From positions 186,001-250,000 of the forward strand of contig NC_020193.1 in assembly GCF_000315915.1 (NCBI RefSeq): a stretch of 64,000 bases of DNA, written 5' to 3'. Both the position numbers and the translations under genes were made by a program. Of this stretch, positions 36,868 to 45,952 are shown piece after piece; position 1 is the first letter of the stretch, and every line of letters begins with the position of its first letter. Source of the DNA: Henningerozyma blattae CBS 6284 (taxonomy: Eukaryota; Ascomycota; Saccharomycetes; Saccharomycetales; Saccharomycetaceae). The notes under the pieces are model-generated. The model saw only the letters and a list, made by a program, of their open reading frames with translations. It did not search any database and was not told where the DNA came from.

Positions 36868-38543
36868 AAGTTTGTAAACTACATTTATCGCCCCTTTCTC
36901 ATCTTCCCACTTTTATTTCACTCAATTAATGTTTTACTTCTTTTTATTTTTTGTTTTTGATTTATTAATCTTTCAACATTCTTTACAAGTTTTGTAACAT
37001 AATATTTTATTTCTATTTATCATTTTCTTCACCACCTACTTTACGTTATTCTATCACTCTACTTTCTACTTTCGCAAACAGCGTACCTATTCAAGATTTA
37101 AATTTATTTATCAATCTTCTGTACCTATATAACTTTTCATACCTGCCTTATACAATTTTTAACATATTTTCACTTTTTTTTTGAATCCTTTTCTCTGGCT
37201 AGTAACTGTTTTTCCCTATATTTTCTTTGTATTCCTGAACTATTTTAATTCGATGAAGTTTGTCTAGCTAGAGCTCTCCTTTCTCAAAAATAACGCTTTG
37301 AAGTAGGGTAAGATCCTATATTTGACTACTGCTAACACATTTCAATAAACAATCATAATAGGGAAAAATGGTTTGTTTGTTATCCTCCTTTCTTCCTTAA
37401 TAATTGTTCTCATAGTTTAGTATGGTAGTTGTATGTACACTTAATTCTATCCCCTCTATTCAATTTTTACCGAATTCGGTCAAGCCGAAGTTTCCTTGAT
37501 TTTACAGATCAATTGGCTAATCCTTTTTGCATAATCCTGCTTACTCTTATTTTTTCAACAGTTCCAGATGGCTTACATACTCTCTAAAAGGGTTTTATTC
37601 GGTAACAACCAATGCCCAAACAACACAATTTCCTAGTATGTGTAAGTTATAGAATTGTAAATTATTTTTTTTTTTTTTTTTAGATCGTTAAAGTTTTTAT
37701 TACGGTTCCTTTACTATTTTGGGCTTTCCTACCAAAAGAAAATTTTTTGGGGCAATGACTACAACTTCGAGATCTGTCAAAGGGAATGAATTGCCTGTAG
37801 GATGAAAACTTTTCTTGGATGTGCTTAAACTATTACATTCGTGTTTGAGAGTTGCTTGTGGGAAATAAAATGTCAAAAATTTTGCAATGACTTTTGTCCT
37901 AGGACATTCAATACTTTTACTAGGTTTAATTGTTCGTTTATAAAATTATTGTTTATTTGATGACTTTCACCTACATTACCCAAACAAAACATGATTGAAA
38001 AGAAAATAATATTAGCCAAATAACCCAATTGCCATGGGATTGGAATCTAAAATAATCCTGGAACTATGTAGTTTTAAGTTTTTGCCCTTTAGGACCTTTG
38101 TTAAGTACTTTTCTTGTCATAAAACAGAATCCCTGTGTATATTGTTTCTTATTTTGTAAAGTAAAAAATTTTAAATAATTTGAGTATCGTATGAGAAATA
38201 AAATTTTTTTTTCAATATAAAATTTCTAAAAATATCTATTTACAATTAATTGTGGCATTAATTATTTTTATGTCCCTAGAAGTTATAATATTTCAGGACT
38301 GAGTTCCCTAAAATTGGCATTAAATAGAGTGAAAGGAACATCCTTTTTAATTCTAAAATTTATTTATTTTTCAAATTTGAATATAAATAAGAGAGAATTT
38401 TTAAAGATAAGTCGATAACATATATATACTTGAAAAATCTTAATTTTACTTGACATATAAACAAAACAATAACAATAACAATAACAATCAATTATTCAAT
38501 CACTAATAAATAATTACAAATTTTTTATAAAATAAAATAAACA
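36868..38543. other. BOI1-AQY1 intergenic region (synteny breakpoint)
   Basis: 1.68 kb, AT-rich, with a poly-T run at about 37,664-37,681. The conserved chromosome II/V order stops here and the aquaporin is out of its S. cerevisiae context. A GTATGT-like sequence at about 37,636 followed by T-tract and AG looks intron-like but has no TACTAAC. No gene, tRNA or repeat is seen. Confidence 0.5.
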
Positions 38544-39506
38544 ATGTCAGAGGATAGTACTAATGGAGAAGAAATACGTTCTACTCAAGATGATTCTTTT
38601 GGTAATCCAAAAGTTGCAATGAATACAAATGATTTAGAAAATGATATTACTCCTACTAATTCGGACTCAGGTACAGGAGGAAATAAAAATGAAGGTAATA
38701 AGACAAAATTAAAGACAAGATTTTCTGTTGGACCTGATTCATTAAGAAATCATTTTATTGCATGTTATGGTGAATTTGTTGGTACATTTATCTTTTTATT
38801 TTGTGCTTATACCATTGCTAATATTGCCAATCATGATTGGCAATTAGAAAGTTATCCTGGTAGAACTACATCACATCCAAGTCAATTGATCATGATTGCT
38901 CTTGGTTTCGGGTTTTCCTTAATGTTTGCAGTATGGTGTTTTGCTGGTGTATCAGGGGCAGCTTTAAATCCTGCCGTTTCCTTGACCTTAGTTTTATCAA
39001 GAGCTATTACACCAACCAGATGCTTAGTTCATTGGATTGCTCAAATCATTGCAGGGATGGCAGCAGGTGGTGCAGTTAGTGCTATTACACCAGGTGAAGT
39101 CTTGTATGCAAATACATTAGGATTAGGGATGTCTAGAACTAGAGGTCTTTTCTTGGAAATGTTTGGTACATCATTTTTATGTTTAACTGTTATGATGACA
39201 GCTATTGAACCTACTGGTAGTAATGCTGTATGTGCCATTCCAATTGGTGTTGTTTTATTTATTATTCATTTATCCTTGGTTGCATATACTGGGTGCGGTG
39301 TTAACCCAGCTAGATCTTTAGGGGCTGCTCTTGCCAAGAAATCTTTCCCACCATACCATTGGATCTATTGGATTGGCCCATTATTAGGTGGTCTTTTAGG
39401 TTGGTCAGTTTGGCAACTATTAGTTTGGTTAGATTACCAACTTTATGTGGAAGCTGAAAAGAGTGGTAAGTCAGTAGAAGAATTAAGAAGAGAAAAGGAA
39501 GATTAA
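38544..39506 (+). CDS. AQY1: Orthodox aquaporin (water channel)
   Basis: A MIP-family water channel of 320 residues (305 in S. cerevisiae Aqy1). The long hydrophilic N-terminus (about 1-68) may be the pore-gating tail described for yeast aquaporins. Six membrane helices follow, with the two pore loops carrying NPA at 142-144 and at 254-256 (N-P-A-R). The sequence [13 protein letters not shown] is nearly identical to Aqy1. [10 protein letters not shown] is also conserved. There is no Asp in the loop E position expected of glyceroporins, so water rather than glycerol transport is likely. Many laboratory S. cerevisiae AQY genes are broken; this one is intact. Confidence 0.93.
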   Translation: MSEDSTNGEEIRSTQDDSFGNPKVAMNTNDLENDITPTNSDSGTGGNKNEGNKTKLKTRFSVGPDSLRNHFIACYGEFVGTFIFLFCAYTIANIANHDWQLESYPGRTTSHPSQLIMIALGFGFSLMFAVWCFAGVSGAALNPAVSLTLVLSRAITPTRCLVHWIAQIIAGMAAGGAVSAITPGEVLYANTLGLGMSRTRGLFLEMFGTSFLCLTVMMTAIEPTGSNAVCAIPIGVVLFIIHLSLVAYTGCGVNPARSLGAALAKKSFPPYHWIYWIGPLLGGLLGWSVWQLLVWLDYQLYVEAEKSGKSVEELRREKED

Positions 39507-39907
39507 TTCTTTTTGCAATTCTTTGAATTCTTAAACAATAAAAAAAAAAAAACAAACTTTTTCTTCTTTTTTTTTAATTAACTTTACATTCCTTTGCATT
39601 TCAATTCATTGCGTTTTTATTTTTTTTTTTTGTAATGTCATTCAAATAATATTTATTCGTTATTGGAAATTTATTCTTTTCCAAAATTTAATTTAGTCAA
39701 CATGTCATGTTAATATGACACCTTAATATATAATATATATACATTCTTTTTTTTCTATAATTCTAAAAAAAAAATTAATTCAACTAATTTAATTTGGTAT
39801 GATTTAATTTGGCATGATTAAAATGTTTAAAAGTTTATGAAATTGAAATGTTAGTATTAAAAATATATATATAATTATATGAGAGGAGAGTATGCTTGAT
39901 AAAATGA
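39507..39907. other. AQY1-VPS20 convergent intergenic region
   Basis: 401 bp of AT-rich 3'-flank DNA with A and T runs. Nothing else is seen. Confidence 0.55.
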
Positions 39908-40546
39908 TTATGCTAATAATGGTTCTTCTTTCGATGAGGGGTCTTCGACAGGTGCGGTTTTCACAGGCACAGGTGCATTTAACGATGGGTCTTTCAAAGG
40001 GGCATCCTTTAATGAAGGTAATTGAATATCTTGATTTGAATTTAAATTATTTTCAATCATATCTAATTCTTTATCTAATTCATCTTCGAAATCTACGCCT
40101 ACGATACTTTTTGATAAAATATTTGTAATTTCATCTTGATATTGAATTTGTTCTTGTACATTATCCATTAAAGTATCAACATTAGTAAATTCTTTATTTA
40201 GTTTTGTTAGTATTTCGTTACCATTTTTCAACCCATTAATAAATTGAGTCTCTACTAATTTAAATTCTAAAGTGGAAACCATATTTTCCAAATTTATTAG
40301 TTGATCCATAGCTTGTTGTAAAAGATGTTCTTGATAATGAATTCTTTTCAAAAGAAATCGTATTTTCAAATTTTTTTTATAATTTTGAGGATCATTTTGA
40401 ATTAATTGTTTTAATTGAGATTTTTCGAGTTGAATGTATTGATTTGTCTTTTTAGTGTATCGATGGATTTGATCCTTCGAAGTTTTCAATTGTAAGATAG
40501 CTTTATCAGTTTCTGTGATTTTTATTCTACTATTTTTTTGTCCCAT
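39908..40546 (-). CDS. VPS20: ESCRT-III subunit Vps20
   Basis: Vps20 nucleates ESCRT-III (Snf7) filaments on endosomes after binding ESCRT-II. The 212-residue protein (221 in S. cerevisiae) begins M-G-Q-K, giving an N-myristoylation site at Gly2. The helical core is strongly conserved, including R-F-L-L-K-R-I-H-Y-Q-E-H-L-L-Q-Q-A and N-L-E-N-M-V-S-T-L-E-F-K, then N-G-L-K-N-G-N-E-I-L. The acidic C-terminal part, E-D-E-L-D-K-E-L-D-M-I-E, is the autoinhibitory/MIM-type region. It precedes CTF18 on the same strand, as YMR077C precedes YMR078C. Confidence 0.96.
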   Translation of the reverse strand: MGQKNSRIKITETDKAILQLKTSKDQIHRYTKKTNQYIQLEKSQLKQLIQNDPQNYKKNLKIRFLLKRIHYQEHLLQQAMDQLINLENMVSTLEFKLVETQFINGLKNGNEILTKLNKEFTNVDTLMDNVQEQIQYQDEITNILSKSIVGVDFEDELDKELDMIENNLNSNQDIQLPSLKDAPLKDPSLNAPVPVKTAPVEDPSSKEEPLLA

Positions 40547-40719
40547 TTTGTGATTGTTTGTTATGCTTTGTTTGTATGATTATAGTGATGATAATTGAAT
40601 TTTGCTTTTTTTAGATTTTTTTTATAAATAGATTAATACAAAGGGGAACTGGACCTTCGGGAATGAGTGAGAGAATCCGAATTGCAAAAAAAAAAAAAGA
40701 CCTTGCCCTTCTTGGCAAA

Positions 40720-42777
40720 TTATTCCCATAAACTTTCCCAAGTGACATTTTTCCTGACAGCATTGGAAAACCCTTCAGTATATCTGACCCAAATTCTAAT
40801 GTCTGAAAGTGATGTAGCTGAGGATGCAGTGGTATTAGTAGTAGTATTAGTAGTAGTATTAGTAGTAGTATTAGTAGTAGTATTAGTAGTAGTATTAGTA
40901 GTAGTATTAGTAGTTTCTGTTTGTGTAGTAGATATCTTGTTGTATTGAGATTTGAAAAAATCAATAGTGGAAAGTTTTTGTCTTTTAGAAGATGATTGGT
41001 CTGATGTAGTGGTGGTGGTGGTTTCGGCAAGTTTTCTTTTAATTGGTACAGAAGACAATTGTTTTTGTTTAATTTTAATTTCTTCATGTTTTGCCAAGAG
41101 TTGATTGTAAATCGAAGGTCTCTTTGTAATGATTTCTCTTTTGCGAGTTTCATCTAAAATGACAAGGTCATCGATTGGTGGTTCAATAGATAAGATCAAT
41201 TTGGAATCTGGACCGGAATCCTTGTATAGTTGTTTGATTTGTAGATTGTATAATTGCAAGATTGATGATAATTTTTCGAAAATGGAATTCTTCAAGGGTA
41301 AATTCTTCAAACCTGATAAATCTGTGCTCAACAGATTATCGATATGAGGTAATAATTGTAATTGTAACGAGAGTGAGTTGATAAAGGGGGATTTTAAATT
41401 GGATAAGATTGAATTGCAAATGTTGTTGTTATAATTTTGTAATTCTTTGATACGGAAATCAGGGATATTGATCAATTGATCTATTTTATTTGATAAATCT
41501 GAGAAATTCAACCAAAAAACTAGAGGAACGATTGATGAGTATCGAAGCAATTCCCCATTGAATTGGAAAAGAGAATTTTGACAAAGATCATGGAAATAGA
41601 GCCAATCAGATATGAGAGCTGGTTTTTGCAAAGAAATGTCTGAATATTTCATGGTTGGATAAAGAGTATGACAACCTTGAATGATTTTTTCGAAATTACC
41701 ATTCAATGAGATTGTTTTGGTCAAATTTTGGAATTGTAATTTGTAATCCAAATGTAGATTTTTTTGGAAAATGGAATTGACGATTTTAAACCAAGTATTA
41801 TTGAAATCCTTATGAGATACAGAGGGATCTCGAGCGTTTGTGTTGGCGTTGAATTGTAGATTATTGATACAATTTCTAATATCGCCTTGAGAAGAGATGA
41901 TTATATCTTTCAATGCTTGCAAGGATAAGGAAAGATGTTCCTTTTGAGCAATGAGTTGGAGTCTTTCAATGATTGCGGAATCAAGAGGTTTACGTAATGG
42001 GATGATTTCACAAAAGGGTTTCAAACGTTCCAACGAATGGGAATAGATGTTATTACAGATGGCCACGATGGGTCTTTTCAATAGTTTATTTTTTTTGGAA
42101 TTTTTCCTTGTCAAGGTGGCTCTTTTATCGGAATGTAAGATTTCCAAGAGTAATTTGATCAATCCTGAATCTTGAGCACCGTCGATTTCATCGGCTATCA
42201 AACAAGTTGGATTTGAGAATAAATTATCGTGGAAAAGAGAATTTGTTAGGTTCAATTTCAATTGTTGAGTATTTCTTTCATTGGAGGCGTTGATTTCTAC
42301 GATGGAATAGCCCAATTGTTTGGCCATGATATGGGCGATGGAAGTTTTGCCGATCCCCGGTGGGCCATGGATCAATAAGATTTTCTTTACAGGTCGATTG
42401 AGAAAATCTATTGAAGGTTCGGTATCTTTGGATTGGAAAACGACGGAAGACCATTGACGTAGCCAGGTTAGCAATCTTCTATTGAATTTTTCATTACCGA
42501 CAAGATCTATGAAACGATGGGGTCTCCATTTTTCGACCCATAACTGATCGTGACGGGGGGAGGGGCAAGGGCCAGAGGACGAGTGGGTAGATTGGTTTTC
42601 GTTTTGGTTGATGGAATCGAGTAGATTGTTGATGTTGATACCATAAGTGGGTTCATTTTTCCATGAGGCAGAGGGGAGGGAATTCTTTGTACGTTTCAAC
42701 GGGATGGAGATTAGTTTCCCGTCAGCTGAACGGAAGGTTGTATCTTGCATTGTGTTGCTTGTGGGTATGTAGAGCAA
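40720..42777 (-). CDS. CTF18: Alternative clamp loader large subunit Ctf18
   Basis: Ctf18 is the large subunit of the Ctf18-RFC complex, which loads or unloads PCNA and supports sister-chromatid cohesion. The 685-residue protein (741 in S. cerevisiae) has an AAA+ core with Walker A G-P-P-G-I-G-K-T-S near residue 138 and Walker B D-E-I-D-G. RFC-type boxes W-V-E-K-W-R-P and G-D-I-R-N-C-I-N-N-L-Q are present. The C-terminus W-V-R-Y-T-E-G-F-S-N-A-V-R-K-N-V-T-W is the conserved Ctf8-Dcc1-binding segment. Just before it is a Thr/Asn repeat of NTTT units encoded by a 12-bp tandem repeat at 40835-40906, probably length-polymorphic. It starts only 166 bp after the end of MBR1. Confidence 0.95.
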   Translation of the reverse strand: MLYIPTSNTMQDTTFRSADGKLISIPLKRTKNSLPSASWKNEPTYGININNLLDSINQNENQSTHSSSGPCPSPRHDQLWVEKWRPHRFIDLVGNEKFNRRLLTWLRQWSSVVFQSKDTEPSIDFLNRPVKKILLIHGPPGIGKTSIAHIMAKQLGYSIVEINASNERNTQQLKLNLTNSLFHDNLFSNPTCLIADEIDGAQDSGLIKLLLEILHSDKRATLTRKNSKKNKLLKRPIVAICNNIYSHSLERLKPFCEIIPLRKPLDSAIIERLQLIAQKEHLSLSLQALKDIIISSQGDIRNCINNLQFNANTNARDPSVSHKDFNNTWFKIVNSIFQKNLHLDYKLQFQNLTKTISLNGNFEKIIQGCHTLYPTMKYSDISLQKPALISDWLYFHDLCQNSLFQFNGELLRYSSIVPLVFWLNFSDLSNKIDQLINIPDFRIKELQNYNNNICNSILSNLKSPFINSLSLQLQLLPHIDNLLSTDLSGLKNLPLKNSIFEKLSSILQLYNLQIKQLYKDSGPDSKLILSIEPPIDDLVILDETRKREIITKRPSIYNQLLAKHEEIKIKQKQLSSVPIKRKLAETTTTTTSDQSSSKRQKLSTIDFFKSQYNKISTTQTETTNTTTNTTTNTTTNTTTNTTTNTTTNTTASSATSLSDIRIWVRYTEGFSNAVRKNVTWESLWE
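40835..40906. repeat. 12-bp tandem repeat inside CTF18
   Basis: Six perfect copies of TTAGTAGTAGTA (plus strand) encode N-T-T-T repeats on the minus strand. The unit length keeps the reading frame when copies are gained or lost. Confidence 0.95.
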
Positions 42778-42821
42778 GAGCGTGTTGTAGTGCTTTAATA
42801 ATATAAGATTTTTTTTAAACT

Positions 42822-42845
42822 AGCGAAGCGCGAAAGCGCTTCGCT
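42822..42845. other. Perfect 10-bp hairpin with a GAAA loop between MBR1 and CTF18
   Basis: Arms AGCGAAGCGC (42822-42831) and GCGCTTCGCT (42836-42845) flank GAAA. A second imperfect hairpin follows (GCGTGGGG at 42851 with CTCCACACGC at 42871). Both lie in the 166 bp that must hold the MBR1 3' end and the CTF18 promoter. Function unknown; a role in 3'-end formation or insulation is possible. Confidence 0.85.
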
Positions 42846-42885
42846 TTGACGCGTGGGGCTGTAAAAAATGCTCCACACGCAGCGG

Positions 42886-42909
42886 GTATACAGAGTATAC
42901 AGAGTATAT
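42886..42909. repeat. 9-bp tandem repeat GTATACAGA
   Basis: Two perfect copies (42886-42903) and a partial third lie about 35 bp downstream of the MBR1 stop codon, on its transcript side. Confidence 0.85.
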
Positions 42910-42943
42910 AGGTATGAATATATAGTAATGTAGACAAAGAAGA

Positions 42944-43927
42944 TTAGGCAAACGATTTGGATAAGGAGAGTTTTATTACTGAGTTTCTCTTGGGAGTCAA
43001 TGGTTTCTTGGGAATGTTTTTTTTCGAATCTATAGAAAACGCATGCGCGCTTGGGCTGGCACTTGGGTCTGCATTCGTGGCTGCACTTGCACTTGCACTT
43101 GCACTTGTACTTACACTCCCACTCCCACTCCCACTCCCATGATGGTGGTTGAAGTTCAAAGAATTGAGCCAGAATTTCTTGGAAATAAAATGCCTGGCTG
43201 AATTCTTGGGACTTGCAGGAGAAATAGGCGACACCGGCACTGAACAACGTTTGGTCAGCGTGTCACGAGCCACGTGGCCGATAGTCAATTGATCGTCGTC
43301 ACTATCGTCATCGTCAGAGGCAAAGCTTTCAGCATCATCAGACTGGGGCGACCCTTGGAACGCATCGACCAGGTGGGAATCGACGTATTTCTCTAGACCA
43401 TACAGATGGGTGGGGATTGCCGAGCAGGTGTTGGAGCTGGTGGTGAACAGGGGAGTCGTGGAAAGCGAGAGTGAGCGAGCCAGACCGTGTTCTGGAACGT
43501 CTGGACACGCTGGGTCGCGCAATGCGGGGTCACGGAATGCAGACGGTGGCGGGGTCGGTGCGGCTGGCGACGTAAATCCTGGGCTGGCCAGCAGCGCAGG
43601 AAGGTCCGAAGCGCCGAGCTCGGCACGTGAGCTCTGGCGGGACAGGCGCAGGATCAGCGTGGAGCTGTTTGTGCGGCAACGTCTGGGCGCTGGCGAGTGG
43701 GGCTGCGGAGAAAGAGACGGGTGTGACTGGGATAGGGATAGGGAATTCAAATTGGGATTTACACCGGGATTTACATTGGGATTTACACCGGGATAGGGAT
43801 AGGGATAGGGCTGGGACTCGTAGGGCTGAGGGTCGTAGGGCTGGAGGTGCACGGGTGCGTCGGCAGAGTCGCAAGCGTAGCTGCAAGGGTCCTGGACGTC
43901 ACGCTCGAAGATGTCTGAGTGGAACAT
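42944..43927 (-). CDS. MBR1: Mbr1/Isf1-like mitochondrial-biogenesis/respiration factor
   Basis: MBR1 and ISF1 are paralogous S. cerevisiae genes that affect respiratory growth when carbon sources change; their biochemical role is unclear. The 327-residue product shares the start (I-F-E-R-D-V-Q-D-P-C-S-Y-A-C-D-S) and the central signature A-I-P-T-H-L-Y-G-L-E-K-Y-V. It also shares the C-terminal P-K-R-N-S-V-I-K-L-S-L-S-K-S-F-A with those proteins. The rest is low-complexity, with N-P-x-V-N-P repeats, an acidic D-D-D-D-S-D-D-D run and G-S and S-A repeats. The gene is much richer in G+C than its neighbours (42 of 60 bases at 43501-43560), from both codon choice and composition. Position fits both relatives: ISF1 lies near CTF18, and MBR1 near CWP2. 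A TATATAAG lies about 45 bp upstream. Confidence 0.9.
   Translation of the reverse strand: MFHSDIFERDVQDPCSYACDSADAPVHLQPYDPQPYESQPYPYPYPGVNPNVNPGVNPNLNSLSLSQSHPSLSPQPHSPAPRRCRTNSSTLILRLSRQSSRAELGASDLPALLASPGFTSPAAPTPPPSAFRDPALRDPACPDVPEHGLARSLSLSTTPLFTTSSNTCSAIPTHLYGLEKYVDSHLVDAFQGSPQSDDAESFASDDDDSDDDQLTIGHVARDTLTKRCSVPVSPISPASPKNSARHFISKKFWLNSLNFNHHHGSGSGSGSVSTSASASASAATNADPSASPSAHAFSIDSKKNIPKKPLTPKRNSVIKLSLSKSFA
43082..43140. repeat. Hexamer tandem repeats inside MBR1
   Basis: Copies of ACTTGC followed by ACTCCC encode the Ser/Ala and Gly/Ser repeats of MBR1. A related hexamer array at 43,736-43,806 (GGGATA and GGGATTTACA units) encodes the Tyr/Pro and Asn/Pro repeats. Confidence 0.85.
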
Positions 43928-44585
43928 GATGGAGTGCTGGGCTGCTGGGCGGGGTCCGCGGCCTGCTTATATACAGCACAGCCGGTTGTCCGGGCTGTGG
44001 CGTGTGCCAGTGCAAAAGTGTCCGGGCAAGACGGTGTCCGGGTGTGGCGTGGCGTGGTTGGGCCAAAAATACTCATTCAGAAAGAATCACTGAAAGGCCA
44101 AGGACGGGGCGTCCGTGCACCGCGTTGTGGGGTGGGGAGAAAGGTGTGCGGAGGCGCAGACGGGTCCGCAGCGGGGCGAGAAGAGGACCGTGTCCAGTGC
44201 AGAATGAGGCAAGAATGGGCGCCCCGAACAGGAAACGAAGATGGGGGCGTGGAGGCGTGGAGACGGGGGTGTGGCGGGTGCCGGATCGGGAAGGTGGGTG
44301 CGATTGGGAGACAGGTGATCGATGCGGCGGGATCTGATGTGACAATGGGGGACGAATGGGGGACAAACGCCAAGGGCCAAGGTGGGACAAAAGGCCAAAA
44401 GGCCAAAAGGCCAAAAGAGGCGAGCAAGGGACAAAGGCGAGGACAAAACGAGGACAAAAACAAAGACAATTAATGACTCAGTGTTACTATATACATTTTC
44501 TATACAGATACGAAGAAGTCACTATTTAGCTATAAAGGGCAAAAAAAAAGAAAGTAGTGGCAGACGAACGTTTAAATCACGCTTC
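43928..44585. other. GC-rich MBR1-CWP2 intergenic region
   Basis: 658 bp carrying the MBR1 promoter and the CWP2 3' end. It is strongly GC-rich up to about 44,460, so many overlapping ORFs appear by lack of stops; none has recognisable content. A short tandem repeat of AAAGGCC-type units lies at about 44388-44416. Confidence 0.6.
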
Positions 44586-44849
44586 TTACATCAACAAACC
44601 AGCAGCAATGGCGGCAATGGCACCACAGCCCAAAGCGTTCTTGTTAGCACCGTTAGCAGTTTGGACTTTGACGGTTGGAGCAGTGGTTTCAGCCTTGGTA
44701 GTGGCTGGAGCAGTGGTTTCGGTCTTGGTGGCAGATTCAGTCTTGGCTGGAGCTTGGATTTGACCATCGGTGATTTGGGAGATAGCGTCGTTGGCAGCGT
44801 TGACGGCAACGGCAGAGAAAAGAGCGGCGACTAAGAAAGAGGTTTGCAT
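44586..44849 (-). CDS. CWP2: Small GPI-anchored cell-wall mannoprotein, Cwp2-like
   Basis: An 87-residue secreted protein with an N-terminal signal peptide of about 18 residues (cleavage near V-N-A-A-N), a Thr/Ala/Lys/Glu-rich O-glycosylated body, and a C-terminal GPI-attachment signal. The signal is a small-residue omega site around N-G-A-N-K-N followed by a hydrophobic tail ending G-L-L-M. The segment A-I-S-Q-I-T-D-G-Q-I-Q-A is nearly identical to the PIR-type internal repeat of Cwp2 (92 residues), a major yeast wall protein. The start was set at 44849, because upstream in-frame codons (from 45086) run through a tandem AAAC repeat and the promoter. A TATATAAG box lies about 100 bp upstream. 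Position beside UTP11 matches YKL096W-A/YKL099C. Confidence 0.93.
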   Translation of the reverse strand: MQTSFLVAALFSAVAVNAANDAISQITDGQIQAPAKTESATKTETTAPATTKAETTAPTVKVQTANGANKNALGCGAIAAIAAGLLM

Positions 44850-45048
44850 TGTGAATAGAGAAAGGATTAAGAGTTGGATAAGCGAGTGTGTTTGGGTGTT
44901 GAGTTGGAAGGGAGGATGGAAGTTGTTCTTGGATGCGATTGTGGCCGCCTTATATACGTTTTGCCAGCTGGAGCTGTTGTGAGCTTGTTTGCTTGTGAGT
45001 TTGCGAGTCTGCGAGTCTGCAAGCATAGCTGTGTGTGAAGGGATGGTG

Positions 45049-45092
45049 AAACAAACAAACAAACAAACAAACAAACAAACAAACAAACAAAC
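45049..45092. repeat. (AAAC)11 tetranucleotide repeat
   Basis: Eleven perfect AAAC copies lie about 200 bp upstream of the CWP2 start. Copy-number change here could alter promoter spacing. Confidence 0.95.
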
Positions 45093-45810
45093 ACTACTGC
45101 ATTGCAGGTATGCTGTGGTGCTGCACTACGCGCTACTAATAAGGTATAGACACGACGGAGCCACGGCACAAACTGCAATGAAAAAAAACACGTCCATCGC
45201 CTGCAAACAGCAACGCATTCTTGAAACAGAAGCAACAGTCAAACACGTTGCTATAAACAGACATCTCACCCATCCAAAGACACATTGGCAAATACCTTAA
45301 TAGACACATTCACATATTTTGCTGTCGCTTCAGGCACCTGGACACGTTTCCATGCCCGATACAGCTACACATTGGCATAGGCGTATCCTAAAACGCGAGA
45401 ATTCATCGGGCCCATCTGTGACGAAATTTCACTTCCACATGGGCCGCAGTGCCTACGGTGTTTTCCACTTCCAGATCTAAATTTAGAATTCCTTGAAAAT
45501 TTACCTGGCACAGAGCCTCTAGAAAAACAACCCATGCTGGGCCATGATTCATCCAGCCGGAAAAACAACAAAGGCAATCGACGCGTAAACACCGACAGCC
45601 TATTACGCTGCTATTACGCTGCTATTACACAGCTAATACTTGTTTGTGTAATGGCACATTTTGCCTTGATTGTTTTTTGCGTTTGCGTTTGCGTTTGCAC
45701 TTGTATTAGCACTTGCATTAGCACTTGCATTTTGCTCTACTCGGAAAAAAAATGCCTTCATTTAACAACGTGTCTTTGTAGGACGACGTCGCGTCCCATG
45801 TGACTGTCAC

Positions 45811-45835
45811 GTGGCGTGGCGTGGCGTGGCGTGGC
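45811..45835. repeat. (GTGGC)5 pentanucleotide repeat
   Basis: Five perfect GTGGC copies begin inside a CACGTG box and end just before the RRPE-type element in the UTP11 promoter. Confidence 0.95.
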
Positions 45836-45839
45836 TTTT

Positions 45840-45850
45840 TGAAAATTTTC
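45840..45850 (+). promoter_or_regulatory. RRPE-type ribosome-biogenesis element upstream of UTP11
   Basis: TGAAAATTTTC matches the RRPE motif found upstream of yeast ribosome-biogenesis genes, about 105 bp before the UTP11 ATG. A PAC-like CCCATCGC lies further downstream at about 45909. Function is inferred from motif and gene class. Confidence 0.6.
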
Positions 45851-45952
45851 CGAAACAAATATATTGACAGTGATGGTGATAATAAAAAAAAGAAGCTATC
45901 CTCATCAAATCCCATCGCTTCCCCATTGCTAAACACACAAAATCATCACACT

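Larger units (their letters stand above)
44850..45952. promoter_or_regulatory. Divergent CWP2/UTP11 promoter
   Basis: 1.1 kb. It holds a CWP2 TATA box near 44951-44957, an (AAAC)11 array, hexamer repeats of GCGTTT/GCACTT near 45676-45735, a CACGTG at 45808-45813 running into five GTGGC copies, and an RRPE-type TGAAAATTTTC at 45840-45850 close to UTP11. Several ORFs here are unconvincing. Confidence 0.6.

Noticed and set aside
37630..37685. A possible intron or relic of a spliced gene
   Set aside because: A GTATGT and a T-tract ending in AG are present, but there is no TACTAAC, the spacing is very short, and no coding exon is recognisable.
43410..44473. Many long overlapping ORFs on both strands around MBR1 and toward CWP2
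   Set aside because: They are shadows or chance ORFs of GC-rich DNA. Only the minus-strand frame at 42944-43927 has MBR1/ISF1 signatures.
44849..45086. An N-terminal extension of the CWP2 frame
   Set aside because: The extension translates the AAAC repeat and TATA region and would bury the signal peptide. The Met at 44849 starts a standard signal sequence.
45826..45862. A centromere, prompted by CACGTG plus TTTTCCGAAAC
   Set aside because: The two motifs are only about 30 bp apart with no 80-bp AT-rich spacer, and RRPE explains the second better.
45800..45952. An earlier in-frame start for UTP11
   Set aside because: The extra residues come from the GTGGC repeat and RRPE region. Conserved homology begins exactly at the Met at 45953.
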